Positions 17,401 through 26,710 of a stretch of DNA of 64,000 bases are shown piece after piece. Made by a program: the position numbers and the translations under genes. Source of the stretch: Vicinamibacterales bacterium (GTDB lineage Bacteria > Acidobacteriota > Vicinamibacteria > Vicinamibacterales > 2-12-FULL-66-21); contig DASXLB010000042.1 in assembly GCA_036496585.1 (NCBI GenBank), forward strand, positions 220,025 to 284,024, read 5' to 3'. Every line of letters starts with the position of its first letter. Positions within the stretch are counted from its first letter, which is position 1. The notes below the pieces were generated by a model, which saw only the letters and a program-made list of their open reading frames with translations, ran no database searches and was not told the origin of the DNA.

Positions 17401-18276
17401 TTAACAGACCCAGAGCAGATGCGGCCACCCGACCGCCTGCCACGCGTCGAGCGGCTGCAACAGCGACGCTGTTTGCGCACCGCGAAGCGCGCGACGGTAG
17501 CCGGCCGGCGACAGATCGATGGTCGCGCCGCGGTAGCCGGCGTCGGTCAGCAGCGCGACGACCGAGGCGGGGTCGACGCCACGCGCCTTCAGCAGGCCCG
17601 GATGCAGTTCGAGGACGATCACGCGGTAGCGGCGCGCCGCGAGCCCGAGCCGCATGCCGCCGAGCACGAGATCCTCGGCGCCTTCGACGTCGATCTTCAC
17701 CAGATCGACCGCCGCATGTCCATCCGTGATCGCGTCGATGGTCACCGTCTCCACGTCGAATCGCGGGCCGGCCGCGGCCGCGGCGCCGACGCGCGAGACG
17801 CCGCGATTGGACGCGGCATCCTCGTAGCCGCTCAAGGTCATCGTCCCGGGGGCGTTGGATGCTGCGGCCCGCAGGGCCGCAATCGGCAGCGCCGGATTGA
17901 GCGCGCAATTGGCATCGAGGGCGGCGCTCTGCCGCGGATCAGGCTCGATGGCGATGACGCGGCCGGACGGTCCGACGAGCCCCGCCGCGAGCAGGCTGAA
18001 ATAACCCCAGTTGGCGCCGGCGTCGACGACCACGCCACCCGCCGGCACGTGCGCCTCGAACATGCGCGTCACCGGCGGCTCGTAGTAGCCGGTCATGCAC
18101 GCCTCGCGCGCGATCTCGTCTCCCAGATCGCATTGGAAACGCGCGGCGCCGAGGTCGGCCGGCAGCTGCGCGACGAAGCGGCCGCGGCGCGCCGCGCCCG
18201 ACGCGAGCAGCGCGTAGCGCCCGCGCGGCAGCAGCCGCACGAGTCCTCTCAGCGCCCGCGCCGTCACCGGCATCAT
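17401..18276 (-). CDS. FkbM-family SAM-dependent methyltransferase
   Basis: A 291-residue methyltransferase. Motif I is VVDAGANWGYFSLLAA, followed by an acidic residue in VIAIEPDP and the FkbM-specific LVKIDVEGAEDLVL and VIVLELHPG segments. The family O-methylates sugars and polyketides; in a region full of glycosyltransferases a sugar substrate is likely. Its start is 55 bases from the start of the divergent GT87-like gene, so the two share a short promoter region. It may be cotranscribed with the membrane protein 17 bases downstream. Confidence 0.85.
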   Translation of the reverse strand: MMPVTARALRGLVRLLPRGRYALLASGAARRGRFVAQLPADLGAARFQCDLGDEIAREACMTGYYEPPVTRMFEAHVPAGGVVVDAGANWGYFSLLAAGLVGPSGRVIAIEPDPRQSAALDANCALNPALPIAALRAAASNAPGTMTLSGYEDAASNRGVSRVGAAAAAGPRFDVETVTIDAITDGHAAVDLVKIDVEGAEDLVLGGMRLGLAARRYRVIVLELHPGLLKARGVDPASVVALLTDAGYRGATIDLSPAGYRRALRGAQTASLLQPLDAWQAVGWPHLLWVC

Positions 18277-18331
18277 GCGGCGCTATGTTATCCGACAGGC
18301 CGCGCGGCACCGCCTGCGGTATTCTCGGCGC

Positions 18332-19480
18332 ATGCCGATTCTGCGGCCGAGCGCAACCCGCACGCGCGCGCTCCTCGTCGTGCTCGCCGCCGTGTCGGTG
18401 GTCGCGCTGTTCACGACGCGGGTCTCGCGCAAGATGCCGGACTTCCAGGTCTATCGCACGGCGGCGGCGCGGGCGCTGGCGGCCGAGCCGCTCTACCGCG
18501 AGGAGGACGGCCACTATCAGTTCAAGTATCTGCCCGCCTTCGCGGTGCTCGCCGCGCCGGCCGCGCTGATGCCGGAGGAGGCAGCCAAGGCCGCCTGGTT
18601 CGTGGCGTCGGCGCTGCTGATGACGGCGCTGCTCGGGTTGAGCGTCCGCGCGATGCCGCGGCTGCGCCGGCCGGCCGCGCTGCTCCTCGTCCTGACGTTC
18701 CTCGCGATGGCGAAGTTCTATGCGCACGAACTGGTGCTCGGACAGGTGAACCTGCTGCTCGGCGCACTCGCCGCGCTGGCGATCGTCTGCCTGCGGAACC
18801 GGCGCGACGCCGCCGCCGGACTGCTGCTGGCGCTCGCGGTCGTCGTGAAACCGTACGCCGCGATCTTCGCGCCCTGGCTCGCGACTCGCCGGAACCGCAC
18901 CGCGTTCGCGACGATGACGGCCGGCATGGTCGTGCTGCTCCTGCTCCCCGCGGTGCGCTACGGCTGGGCGGGGAATCTGCGGCTGCTGGCGGACTGGTGG
19001 CACACGGTGGCGGCAACCACCGCGCCGAACCTGACCAATCCCGACAACGTGTCGCTCGGCTCGCTGTTCGCCAAGTGGCTCGGCACCGATTCGAACGCCC
19101 GCATCCTCGCCGCGGCGGCAGCCGTGCTGCTGCTCGCGCTCACCGGCGTGGTGATCGCCGGGCGCGGCGGGCTATCCACCCCGGAGACCCTGGAGGCGTC
19201 GATGCTGCTCCTGCTCATCCCGTTGATTTCGCCGCAGGGATGGGATTACGTCCTGCTCATCGGCACGCCGGCGGTGATGCTGCTCGTCAACGAAGACGCC
19301 TCCCTGCCGCGCGGCCTGCGCGTCGCGACCATCGCGGCCATCGTGCTCGTGGGCCTCACCGTCTACGATCTGGTCGGGCGCGGCTTCTACACCGCGTTCA
19401 TGCAGCTCTCGGTCGTGACCGTGTGCGTGGCGATCGAAATCGCCGCGCTCGCCGTGTTGCGCTTCCGTCGCGTCGCGTGA
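18332..19480 (+). CDS. GT87-like (DUF2029) polyprenol-phosphate mannosyltransferase
   Basis: A 382-residue integral membrane glycosyltransferase of the GT-C class. The first periplasmic loop carries DFQVYRTAAARALAAEPLY, which contains the conserved Asp and the Y-x-x-x-A-x-x-x-L pattern of DUF2029. About ten hydrophobic segments follow, with a K-P-Y-A motif in the middle and a P-x-x-x-P-Q-G-W-D segment near the C-terminus. These enzymes use polyprenyl-phosphate sugars at the outer face of the inner membrane. The ATG at 18332 was chosen because the membrane domain begins soon after; an earlier in-frame ATG overlaps the divergent FkbM start. Confidence 0.8.
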   Translation: MPILRPSATRTRALLVVLAAVSVVALFTTRVSRKMPDFQVYRTAAARALAAEPLYREEDGHYQFKYLPAFAVLAAPAALMPEEAAKAAWFVASALLMTALLGLSVRAMPRLRRPAALLLVLTFLAMAKFYAHELVLGQVNLLLGALAALAIVCLRNRRDAAAGLLLALAVVVKPYAAIFAPWLATRRNRTAFATMTAGMVVLLLLPAVRYGWAGNLRLLADWWHTVAATTAPNLTNPDNVSLGSLFAKWLGTDSNARILAAAAAVLLLALTGVVIAGRGGLSTPETLEASMLLLLIPLISPQGWDYVLLIGTPAVMLLVNEDASLPRGLRVATIAAIVLVGLTVYDLVGRGFYTAFMQLSVVTVCVAIEIAALAVLRFRRVA

Positions 19481-19553
19481 ACGTCCCGCGCGCCGGCAGC
19501 GTTGGGTCCTGTTCTCCCTTCTCCCCGCTCTGTCACGGGCGCCGCGACGGGAT

Positions 19554-22175
19554 ATGATCCCGGCGATGCGACCGGCAGTCGTGCTCGCGGTGATGTCGCT
19601 GATGGCCCACGCTCCCCAGGTGAAACCCGATCCCGATCTCGGCGTCACCGACACGCTGGCCGCGGCGCGGGCGGCCCGCCTGACGAACCTGCGCTACGAC
19701 CTCGCGTTCGTCATTCCGGCCGAGAAGGGAACGCCGATCGGCGGACGTGAGTTGATCAGGTTTTCGGTCGCGACGACCGGCGAACCGATCGTCCTCGACT
19801 ACGCGCCGGATCGCGCCGGCATCCTGACGCGCTCGGAACTGAACGGCGCGGAGGTGCGGGTGCGTCAGGTCAACGGCCACATCATCCTCCCTGCCGATCG
19901 GGTCCGCGCCGGCGACAACGCCGTGTCGCTCGAATTCAACGCCGGCGACGCGCCGCTCAACCGCAGCGAGGATTTTCTCTATACGATTTTTGTCCCGTCG
20001 AGGGCGCATCTGGCGTTCCCGTGTTTCGACCAGCCCGACTTGAAGGCGCGCTGGACGCTCCAGCTCGACGTGCCGGCGGGATGGCAGGCGCTCGGCAACG
20101 GCGCGGAGGTCGAGCGCCAGACCGACCGCGGCCGCACGACGATCCGCTTCGCGACCACGCAGCCGATCTCGACGTATCTCTTCGCGTTTGCGGCCGGCCG
20201 GCTCGCCGTCGAGCAGGCCGAACGCGACGGCCGCGTGTTCCGCATGTTCCACCGCGAGACCGACGCCGCGAAGGTGGCCCGCAACCGCGACGCGATCTTC
20301 GACCTGCACGCGCAGGCGCTCGCCTGGCTCGAGCGCTATACCGGCATCCCGTATCCGTTCGGCAAGTTCGACTTCTTTCTCGTCCCGGCGTTCCAGTTCG
20401 GCGGGATGGAACATCCCGGCGCGATCTTCTACAACGCCAGCGGGCTGATGCTCGACGAGAGCGCGACCCAGGAACAGCTGCTCGGCCGCGCCAACGTCAT
20501 CGCCCACGAAACCTCGCACATGTGGTTCGGCGATCTGGTGACGATGAAGTGGTTCTCGGACGTGTGGATGAAAGAGGTCTTCGCCAATTACATGGCCGCG
20601 AAGATCGTCAACCCGGCGTTCCCCGGCCTCAACCACGCGCTGCGCTTCCTGCTCGACTACTACCCGGCGGCCTACGCCGTCGACCGGACGGCTGGCACCA
20701 ACGAGATCCGCCAGCCGCTGAACAACCTCAACGACGCCGGCACGCTCTACGGCGCGATCATTTATCAGAAGGCCCCGATCGTGATGCGGCAGCTCGAGAC
20801 GCTGACCGGGCCGGCCGCGTTCCAGGACGGCCTGCGCGAGTACCTGAAGACCTACTCGTTCAAGAACGCGAGCTGGCCCGATCTGATCGACATGCTCGAC
20901 CGCCGCACGCCCGAAGATCTGGCCGCGTGGAGCCATGCCTGGGTCGAGGAACGAGGACGGCCGGAGATTCGCGCCGAGCTGACGCTCGCGGGCGGCCGCA
21001 TCGAGAAACTCGTGTTCAGGCAAACCGACCCCCTGGCGCCGCGCCGGCTCGTCTGGAACCAGCGGATCCAGGTCGCGGTGGGCAGCGGAGGACACGTGAC
21101 GCTGCTGCCCGTCCACCTGAACGCGGCGCGCGTCGACGTGCCAGCGGCGCACGGCCTGCCGGCCGATTTCGTGATCGCAAACGGCGGCGGCATCGCCTAC
21201 GGCGAGATCCGCCTCGATCCGGCGAGCCTCGTCTGGCTGACCCGGCATCTGCCCGAGGTTGACGACGACCTGACCAGAGGCGCGGTGTGGATCACGCTGT
21301 GGGATGCGCTGCTCGCCGGCGAGATCAAGGCGAACGCGCTACTCGACCTGGCCACGACGGCGCTGCCGGCCGAGAAGAACGAGCTGAACGTCGGTCGCAT
21401 CCTCGGCTACACGCGGTCCGCGTACTGGCAGTTCTCGAGCGCCGCCGACCGCGACGCGCGCGCGGCGCGGCTCGAACGGATGCTGCGCGACGGGCTCGAG
21501 GCGGCGCCGTCACAGACACTGAAAGCGGCGTGGTTCGGGGCGCTGCGCGACGTGGCGCAGACTCCCGCCACGGTGAACTGGCTGGCGCGGGTGTGGAGCG
21601 GCGACGAGAAGATCCCCGGGCTGACGCTCGCCGAGCCCGATTTCATCCGGCTGGCCGAGGAGCTCGCGGTGCGCGGCGCGCCCGACGCGGCCGCGATCCT
21701 GACTCGCCAGATCGAGCGCACCACGAACCCGGATCGCAAGGCACAACTGGTGTTCGTCCGCCCCGCCCTCTCGGCGGATCCCGCTGAACGCGACGCCTGG
21801 TTCACCTCGCTCGCCGAGGTCGCCAACCGGCGCCACGAGCCCTGGGTACTCGAGGGCCTGCGCTACCTGCACCACCCGCTGCGCGCGGCGGAGACGGAGC
21901 GGTACATCGAGCCCAGCCTGGTGATGCTGCGCGAAATCCAGCGGACGGGCGACATCTTCTTTCCCAAGCGCTGGATGGACGCGACGCTGGGCGGGCACCA
22001 GTCCCGCGCCGCCGCCGCCACCGTGACAGCGTTCCTGCAGCGGCAGCCGCCCGACTACCCCGAGCGGCTCCGTCGCATCATCCTGTCCTCTGCCGACGAT
22101 CTGTTCCGCGCCGCCGGATCGCCGCGCGGCACCGCGTCGATTCCGCCGCGCCGCCACCCGGCCCAGCCCAACTGA
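19554..22175 (+). CDS. Exported M1-family zinc aminopeptidase
   Basis: An 873-residue metallopeptidase that removes N-terminal residues from peptides. The zinc motif HETSHMWFGDLVTMKWFSDVWMKE... is at about residue 318, with the third ligand Glu in MKEVFAN. The substrate-binding GAMEN motif appears as GGMEH at about residue 282. An ERAP1-like C-terminal helical domain fills residues 500-860. A short signal-like hydrophobic N-terminus (MRPAVVLAVMSLMAHA) suggests export; the true start may be the second ATG at 19566. The H-E-x-x-H motif with Ser before the second His is compatible with activity. Confidence 0.9.
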   Translation: MIPAMRPAVVLAVMSLMAHAPQVKPDPDLGVTDTLAAARAARLTNLRYDLAFVIPAEKGTPIGGRELIRFSVATTGEPIVLDYAPDRAGILTRSELNGAEVRVRQVNGHIILPADRVRAGDNAVSLEFNAGDAPLNRSEDFLYTIFVPSRAHLAFPCFDQPDLKARWTLQLDVPAGWQALGNGAEVERQTDRGRTTIRFATTQPISTYLFAFAAGRLAVEQAERDGRVFRMFHRETDAAKVARNRDAIFDLHAQALAWLERYTGIPYPFGKFDFFLVPAFQFGGMEHPGAIFYNASGLMLDESATQEQLLGRANVIAHETSHMWFGDLVTMKWFSDVWMKEVFANYMAAKIVNPAFPGLNHALRFLLDYYPAAYAVDRTAGTNEIRQPLNNLNDAGTLYGAIIYQKAPIVMRQLETLTGPAAFQDGLREYLKTYSFKNASWPDLIDMLDRRTPEDLAAWSHAWVEERGRPEIRAELTLAGGRIEKLVFRQTDPLAPRRLVWNQRIQVAVGSGGHVTLLPVHLNAARVDVPAAHGLPADFVIANGGGIAYGEIRLDPASLVWLTRHLPEVDDDLTRGAVWITLWDALLAGEIKANALLDLATTALPAEKNELNVGRILGYTRSAYWQFSSAADRDARAARLERMLRDGLEAAPSQTLKAAWFGALRDVAQTPATVNWLARVWSGDEKIPGLTLAEPDFIRLAEELAVRGAPDAAAILTRQIERTTNPDRKAQLVFVRPALSADPAERDAWFTSLAEVANRRHEPWVLEGLRYLHHPLRAAETERYIEPSLVMLREIQRTGDIFFPKRWMDATLGGHQSRAAAATVTAFLQRQPPDYPERLRRIILSSADDLFRAAGSPRGTASIPPRRHPAQPN

Positions 22176-22194
22176 CGAACGCTGGAGACCTGCC

Positions 22195-22728
22195 ATGGGC
22201 ATCCGAATCCTCGTGACCGGCGGCACGTTCGACAAGGAGTACGACGAGCTCACCGGACAGCTGTACTTCCGCGACACGCACCTGCAGGAAATGCTGCGGC
22301 GCGGACGGGCGCGGCTCGAGCTGGCGATCGACACGGTGATGATGATCGACAGCCTCGAGATGAACGACGCCGGGCGGGCCGCGATCGTGGCGCGCTGTCG
22401 GGCCGCCGCCGAGCGCGCGATCGTCGTCACGCACGGCACCGACACGATGGTCGACACCGCGCGCGCGCTGGCCGGCGCCGGCCTCGCTGATCGGACGATC
22501 GTCCTGACGGGCGCGATGGTGCCGTACGCGTTCGGCAGCTCGGACGGCCTCTTCAACCTCGGCAGCGCCCTCTCGTTCGCGCAGGTGCTGCCGCCGGGCG
22601 TCTACGTCGCGATGAACGGGCGGCATTTCCCCTGGAACGGCGTGCGCAAGAACCGGCAGACCGGCGTCTTCGAAGCCACCGACGAGGGGGGGCCGGACGT
22701 CAGGGGATCAGGAGACGCCGAACAATAG
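22195..22728 (+). CDS. Single-domain asparaginase-like protein
   Basis: A 177-residue protein corresponding to the N-terminal catalytic domain of type I/II asparaginases, which hydrolyse asparagine to aspartate and ammonia. The first nucleophile region is TGGTFDKEY (Thr9 or Thr11) and the second is THGTDTM with the Thr-Asp-Lys equivalent region nearby. Full-length enzymes have about 330 residues and form their active site with the C-terminal domain of a neighbour subunit; that domain is absent here. GGAG lies eight bases upstream of the ATG. It follows the M1 peptidase by 19 bases. It is either a distinct short family or a reduced enzyme. Confidence 0.8.
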   Translation: MGIRILVTGGTFDKEYDELTGQLYFRDTHLQEMLRRGRARLELAIDTVMMIDSLEMNDAGRAAIVARCRAAAERAIVVTHGTDTMVDTARALAGAGLADRTIVLTGAMVPYAFGSSDGLFNLGSALSFAQVLPPGVYVAMNGRHFPWNGVRKNRQTGVFEATDEGGPDVRGSGDAEQ

Positions 22729-22791
22729 GCGACCGGAGCTGCGACCGGCGAGCGGCCGCACGCTCCTCGGCGCCTGTGATAAAGGGATAGT

Positions 22792-23943
22792 GTGCACACC
22801 AACGTTCTGACCTCAAAGCTCCCCAACGTCGGCACGACGATCTTCACCGTGATGTCGAAGCTTGCCGCCGATCTCGGCGCCATCAACCTGTCGCAGGGCT
22901 TTCCCGATTTCGACTGCGATCCGGCGCTGGTCGAGGCGGTGGCGCGGCACATGCGCGAGGGTCGCAACCAGTACGCGCCGATGCAGGGGGTGCCGGCGCT
23001 GCGCCAGGCGATCGCGGCGAAGTACAACGCGCTCTACGGATCGAACTACGACGGCGACCTCGAGGTCACCGTCACCTCCGGCGGCACGGAGGGAATCTTC
23101 GACGCCGTCGCCTGCGTCATCCGTCCTGGCGACGAGGTCATCGTCTTCGAACCGTGCTACGACTCCTACGTCCCGTCGATCGAGCTGAACGGCGGCAAGG
23201 CGGTCATCGTCTCGCTCCGCTATCCCGACTATCGCTTCCCCTGGGACGAGGTACGCGCCGCGATCACGCCGCGCACGAAAATGATCATGATCAACACGCC
23301 GCTCAACCCGGCGGCGGTGATCCTCACCGAAGGGGATATCCGCGAGCTCGTGTCGATCGTCGAGGGCACCGATATCACGATCGTCAGCGATGAGGTCTAC
23401 GAGCACATCGTCTTCGACGGAGCGCTGCACACCAGCATGGCGCGCTATCCGCAGCTTCGCGAGCGCAGCTTCATCGTCGGCTCGTTCGGCAAGACCTACT
23501 CCGTGACCGGGTGGAAGATGGGCTACGTCGTGGCGCCTGGCCCGTTGTCGACGGAGTTCCGCAAGGCGCACCAGTTCACGACCTTCTCGTCGTTCACGCC
23601 GGCGCAGTACGCCTTTGCCGATTTCCTGAACGAGCGGCGGGGCTGGCCGGAACTGTCGGCGTTCTACCAGCGCAAGCGCGATCTGTTCCTGTCGCTGCTC
23701 GAGGGCTCGCGCTGGACGCCGCTGCCCTCGCGCGGCACCTACTTCCAGCTGCTCGACTACTCGGCGTTCAGCGACGAAAAGGACATGGATCTGGCGCTGC
23801 GCCTGACGCGCGAGATCGGCGTGGCGTCGATCCCGACCTCGGCGTTCCTCTACCGGCAGCCGCCGCCGCCGGTGTTGCGCTTCTGCTTCGCCAAGAAGGA
23901 CGAGACGCTCGAGAAGGCCTGCGACAAGCTGCGGCGGCTGTGA
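22792..23943 (+). CDS. PLP-dependent aminotransferase, class I (methionine aminotransferase-like)
   Basis: A 383-residue fold-type I aminotransferase resembling YbdL/kynurenine-type enzymes. The start is a GTG with AAAGGGA five bases upstream. The N-terminus carries INLSQGFPDFD. The PLP-binding Lys is in SFGKTYSVTGWKMGY (about residue 236), the Asp/Tyr pair in SDEVYEHIVF, and the C-terminal Arg in VLRFCFAKKDE. The common N-T-P-H-N-P-x-G motif reads NTPLNPAAV. Transamination of methionine or a related amino acid with a 2-oxoacid is the likely reaction. It is 63 bases from the asparaginase and convergent with the SGNH gene. Confidence 0.87.
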   Translation: MHTNVLTSKLPNVGTTIFTVMSKLAADLGAINLSQGFPDFDCDPALVEAVARHMREGRNQYAPMQGVPALRQAIAAKYNALYGSNYDGDLEVTVTSGGTEGIFDAVACVIRPGDEVIVFEPCYDSYVPSIELNGGKAVIVSLRYPDYRFPWDEVRAAITPRTKMIMINTPLNPAAVILTEGDIRELVSIVEGTDITIVSDEVYEHIVFDGALHTSMARYPQLRERSFIVGSFGKTYSVTGWKMGYVVAPGPLSTEFRKAHQFTTFSSFTPAQYAFADFLNERRGWPELSAFYQRKRDLFLSLLEGSRWTPLPSRGTYFQLLDYSAFSDEKDMDLALRLTREIGVASIPTSAFLYRQPPPPVLRFCFAKKDETLEKACDKLRRL

Positions 23944-23947
23944 CGCG

Positions 23948-24907
23948 TCACTCGCGCGAGGCCGGCGGCGGCGGCGCGGCGAGCCGCACGGCAAAATCGC
24001 GCGCCCCGGCCGGAGACAGGTGCATGCCGTCCTCGAACGCCTCGTCCGGCATCCAGTCCGACGCCTTCAGGTAGTTCGCGCCCGCCCGCCGGATCTCCCC
24101 AGCAACGTACTCGCGATAGGCCGCCCATTCCGGCGTCTCGTAATACCGGGCGCGATGCCTCGACGTCTGCGGCATCTCGACCACGAACGTGGCAGCGTGA
24201 CGCTGGCGCGTCTCGTCGAGCAGATCGGCGATCGCGCCGGTGAGCGGCGTCCGGCTGGCCACGGCCTGCGCGCAGGCAAGCCGGAACGCCTCTGGCGTGA
24301 GCGCCTCGAGCTCGGCGAAATCAGCGATCCGGCCGAAGCGGCCGACCGGCTCGGGCGGCACGCCGATCTCGCGCAGCCGTCGCCGCCATCGCTCGACTCC
24401 GGCCCAGATGGCGGCCCGCTCGACGAACATCGGGAGGTGTCCCAGCGCGCGGAACTGGAAACGCTGCCACCGGCTGTCGGGAGCGATGAGACGTTCGGCC
24501 ACGTCCGGATCGATGTAGAACGCCGCCGCGCGATTGCCGAACAGATCGGACCAGGCGACGCCAGGCGGCGCCGTCAGTTGCGCGTCGAAGAAGCCGTAGA
24601 CGACGCGCCGCGGGCGAAGCGCCATGGCGCGGTGCAGCAGCAGATCGTGCTCGATCGGCGAGCTGCTGCCCATTCCGATGTTGATCGCCGGCCCGTCGCC
24701 GCTCGCCTGCGCGTAGGCAGCGGCGTCGATGCCGGCCTCCACCAGGGAGTTGCCGGCCAGCACCGTCGTCACCGGCGGCGACGACTGGATGGCGCGGAGC
24801 AGTTGGCGGGGCACGGCGTTGACGGCCAGCCGCGCGATGACGACGTTCAACGCGGCCATCAGCGCGATCGCGAGCAGCAGTTGGACGGCGAAGCCGCGCC
24901 TGGCCAT
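23948..24907 (-). CDS. SGNH-like membrane-anchored protein partnered with MBOAT
   Basis: A 319-residue protein with one N-terminal signal-anchor (AVQLLLAIALMAALNVVIA) and a periplasmic domain. SGNH block I is VLAGNSLVEAG with Ser as nucleophile, and the Asp/His block near the C-terminus is DGMHLSPAGA. Proteins of this kind (DltD, AlgX/AlgJ types) work with MBOAT proteins to O-acylate extracellular glycans. It is the last gene of the MBOAT operon, starting four bases after the small membrane protein. The active-site set looks complete. Its glycan substrate is unknown, but the polysaccharide operons in this window are obvious candidates. Confidence 0.78.
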   Translation of the reverse strand: MARRGFAVQLLLAIALMAALNVVIARLAVNAVPRQLLRAIQSSPPVTTVLAGNSLVEAGIDAAAYAQASGDGPAINIGMGSSSPIEHDLLLHRAMALRPRRVVYGFFDAQLTAPPGVAWSDLFGNRAAAFYIDPDVAERLIAPDSRWQRFQFRALGHLPMFVERAAIWAGVERWRRRLREIGVPPEPVGRFGRIADFAELEALTPEAFRLACAQAVASRTPLTGAIADLLDETRQRHAATFVVEMPQTSRHRARYYETPEWAAYREYVAGEIRRAGANYLKASDWMPDEAFEDGMHLSPAGARDFAVRLAAPPPPASRE

Positions 24908-24911
24908 GCGA

Positions 24912-25094
24912 TCAGAAGTCGACGTAGATGAACTTCGTCGCCTGGCCGCAGAAGACGAGGACGAACAGCCCCAGCGCGCCCCACCACAGGGCCCACGCCC
25001 ACGAGGCGACGCCGATCGAAACACCCGGAGGCGGCGTGTCGGTACAGCCGGCCACGTAGTCGGCCAGGTCCTTGAGACGACGCAACAGGTTCAT
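24912..25094 (-). CDS. Small single-pass membrane protein (DUF5989-like)
   Basis: A 60-residue protein: a basic amphipathic N-terminus (MNLLRRLKDLADYVAGC), a Pro/Gly linker and one hydrophobic segment (about residues 30-50) ending near FIYVDF. Small proteins of this layout accompany MBOAT acyltransferase and SGNH genes. The resemblance to DUF5989 rests on length and the ending and is tentative. It is separated by four bases from the gene on each side, which supports a real, cotranslated gene. Confidence 0.6.
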   Translation of the reverse strand: MNLLRRLKDLADYVAGCTDTPPPGVSIGVASWAWALWWGALGLFVLVFCGQATKFIYVDF

Positions 25095-25098
25095 CGAG

Positions 25099-26277
25099 TC
25101 ACCCGAAAATAAGCTGCCGGAAATACAACGCCGCGGTCGGCAGATCCATGGCGAAGAAGGCCCAACCACAGGTGACGGCGGCAAAGGTGGCGGCCCATGA
25201 CGAAAACCGGCCCAGCGCCGTCGGCGGCGCCGCCGGCCTGGAGCCTCGGCGGGTCACCCACCACCGATGAATGACCAGTAGTCCCCCGTGCCACGCGCCC
25301 CAGACCAGAAAATTGAGGCTGGCGCCGTGCCACAAGCCGCTGACGAGCATGGTCGTCATCACATTGGCGGAGACACGCCATCGCCCGGCGCGTGAGCCGC
25401 CAAGCGGAATGAAGACATAGTCGGTCAGCCATCGCGTCAGCGAGCGATGCCAGTTGCGCCAGAAGTCGGCGATGTTCGTCCGGAAATACGGCCAGTCGAA
25501 GTTCTCGGGAATGGCGAAGCCGAACAGCCGCCCGGATCCGATCGCGATGTCCGAGTACGCCGAGAAGTCGAAGTAGATCTTCCCGGCGTAGGCCAGCAGC
25601 CAGAGCAGCAGCACCGGACGTGACGCGTGCGGAATGTCGGCGGCGTTCAGGTGAACGGTCAGGCTCGACAGCACATCGGCAACCCCGAACTTCTTCACCA
25701 GCCCGACGAGGATGCGGGTGATGCCGCGGTTCCAGTCGAGCGGCCAGTCACGGCTGGGACTGCGCAGACCCGTCACGAAGTACTGAAAGCGCTTGATCGG
25801 CCCGGCGACGAGCGTCGGAAAGAAGAAGATGAACGCCAGGTACTCGCCGAGCGTCCCCCGCTCGACTCGCGAATGGTAGCGATCGACAGCGTAGTGAATG
25901 AACTCGAACGTGAAGAATGAAATACCGAGCGGCAGGAAGGCGCCGTGCCACGCCCAGCGATTGGCACCCCCTGCCGTGGCCAGGCCGGTCAGGAAGTTCC
26001 AGTACTTGAACACAGCGAGAATGCCGACGCTGACCGCGACGCCGAGCAGACACCAGCGAGATCGGCTGGTGTAAAAACGGCTGAGGAGCGCCTCCCAGAT
26101 GAAGATCGCGATGCAGGCGGCGCCCATCCAGCCCGCGAACTCCGTCACGGAGAAATAGAGGAAAAAGAGAACGCCCGAGGCGACGAGGACCCACGGCCGG
26201 AACCATGGACCGGTCGCCCTGAACAGCAGCGCCGCGGGAATCAGGAACAGGAAATAACTGAAGGTGGTGAAGATCAA
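25099..26277 (-). CDS. MBOAT-family membrane-bound O-acyltransferase
   Basis: A 392-residue multi-pass protein of the AlgI/DltB family, which passes acyl groups through the membrane to a periplasmic acceptor. Family marks are FFPTLVAGPIKRF in the first half, the GKIYFDFSAYSDIAIG segment, FWRNWHRSLTRWLTDY with its conserved W-H-x-S-L, and the catalytic His in LVSGLWHGASLNFLVWG. The start is a TTG at 26277 whose TTGA overlaps the upstream stop by four bases; the family N-terminus (FTTFSYFLFL) begins there. It acts with the SGNH protein encoded two genes downstream. Confidence 0.9.
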   Translation of the reverse strand: MIFTTFSYFLFLIPAALLFRATGPWFRPWVLVASGVLFFLYFSVTEFAGWMGAACIAIFIWEALLSRFYTSRSRWCLLGVAVSVGILAVFKYWNFLTGLATAGGANRWAWHGAFLPLGISFFTFEFIHYAVDRYHSRVERGTLGEYLAFIFFFPTLVAGPIKRFQYFVTGLRSPSRDWPLDWNRGITRILVGLVKKFGVADVLSSLTVHLNAADIPHASRPVLLLWLLAYAGKIYFDFSAYSDIAIGSGRLFGFAIPENFDWPYFRTNIADFWRNWHRSLTRWLTDYVFIPLGGSRAGRWRVSANVMTTMLVSGLWHGASLNFLVWGAWHGGLLVIHRWWVTRRGSRPAAPPTALGRFSSWAATFAAVTCGWAFFAMDLPTAALYFRQLIFG

Positions 26278-26702
26278 CGGAGTCCCGTCATCCTGTCGTG
26301 GCGCCGCGCGGCGCGGGCGATGTAGGCGCCGAGCCCCATCACGATACCCGACAGGGCGCCGAGCGCGACGAAGCGCCCCCAGCGTACGAACGGCCGATCG
26401 ATGATCGCGTTCGACGGCTGGTCCATCTGATAGAGGACGTCCACCTTCGTACCGTCGGGATAGGCTCCACTGACGGAGCTGGCGGTGAAGCTGACGCGAT
26501 CTCCGCCAGGCAGTGTGAACGTCACCATCGGATGGCCGTTCAGGTGCCCGGTGACGGTGCCGGCGGCGCGCGCCGCGATCGCCAGGCGATCCTGTTCGTT
26601 CCTGAACCCCTGGAAGGCGTACATCCCAACGATGAGGCCGACAATGAACAGCAGGATGCCGGCCGCGGCGGCGCCGATCGGATACGCCTTCTCCTCTGAC
26701 AC
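26274..26702 (-). CDS. DUF3592-like two-TM membrane protein
   Basis: A 142-residue protein with an N-terminal membrane segment (GAAAAGILLFIVGLIVGMYAF), a small beta-rich soluble domain (VTGHLNGHPMVTFTLPGGD... VDVLYQMDQPSNAIID) and a second membrane segment near the C-terminus (VALGALSGIVMGLGAYIA). That layout fits DUF3592. The start is a GTG at 26702, eight bases after msrA. Its stop overlaps the MBOAT start by four bases. Function unknown; context suggests a tie to the O-acylation system. Confidence 0.68.
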   Translation of the reverse strand: MSEEKAYPIGAAAAGILLFIVGLIVGMYAFQGFRNEQDRLAIAARAAGTVTGHLNGHPMVTFTLPGGDRVSFTASSVSGAYPDGTKVDVLYQMDQPSNAIIDRPFVRWGRFVALGALSGIVMGLGAYIARAARRHDRMTGLR

Positions 26703-26710
26703 GATCGCGG

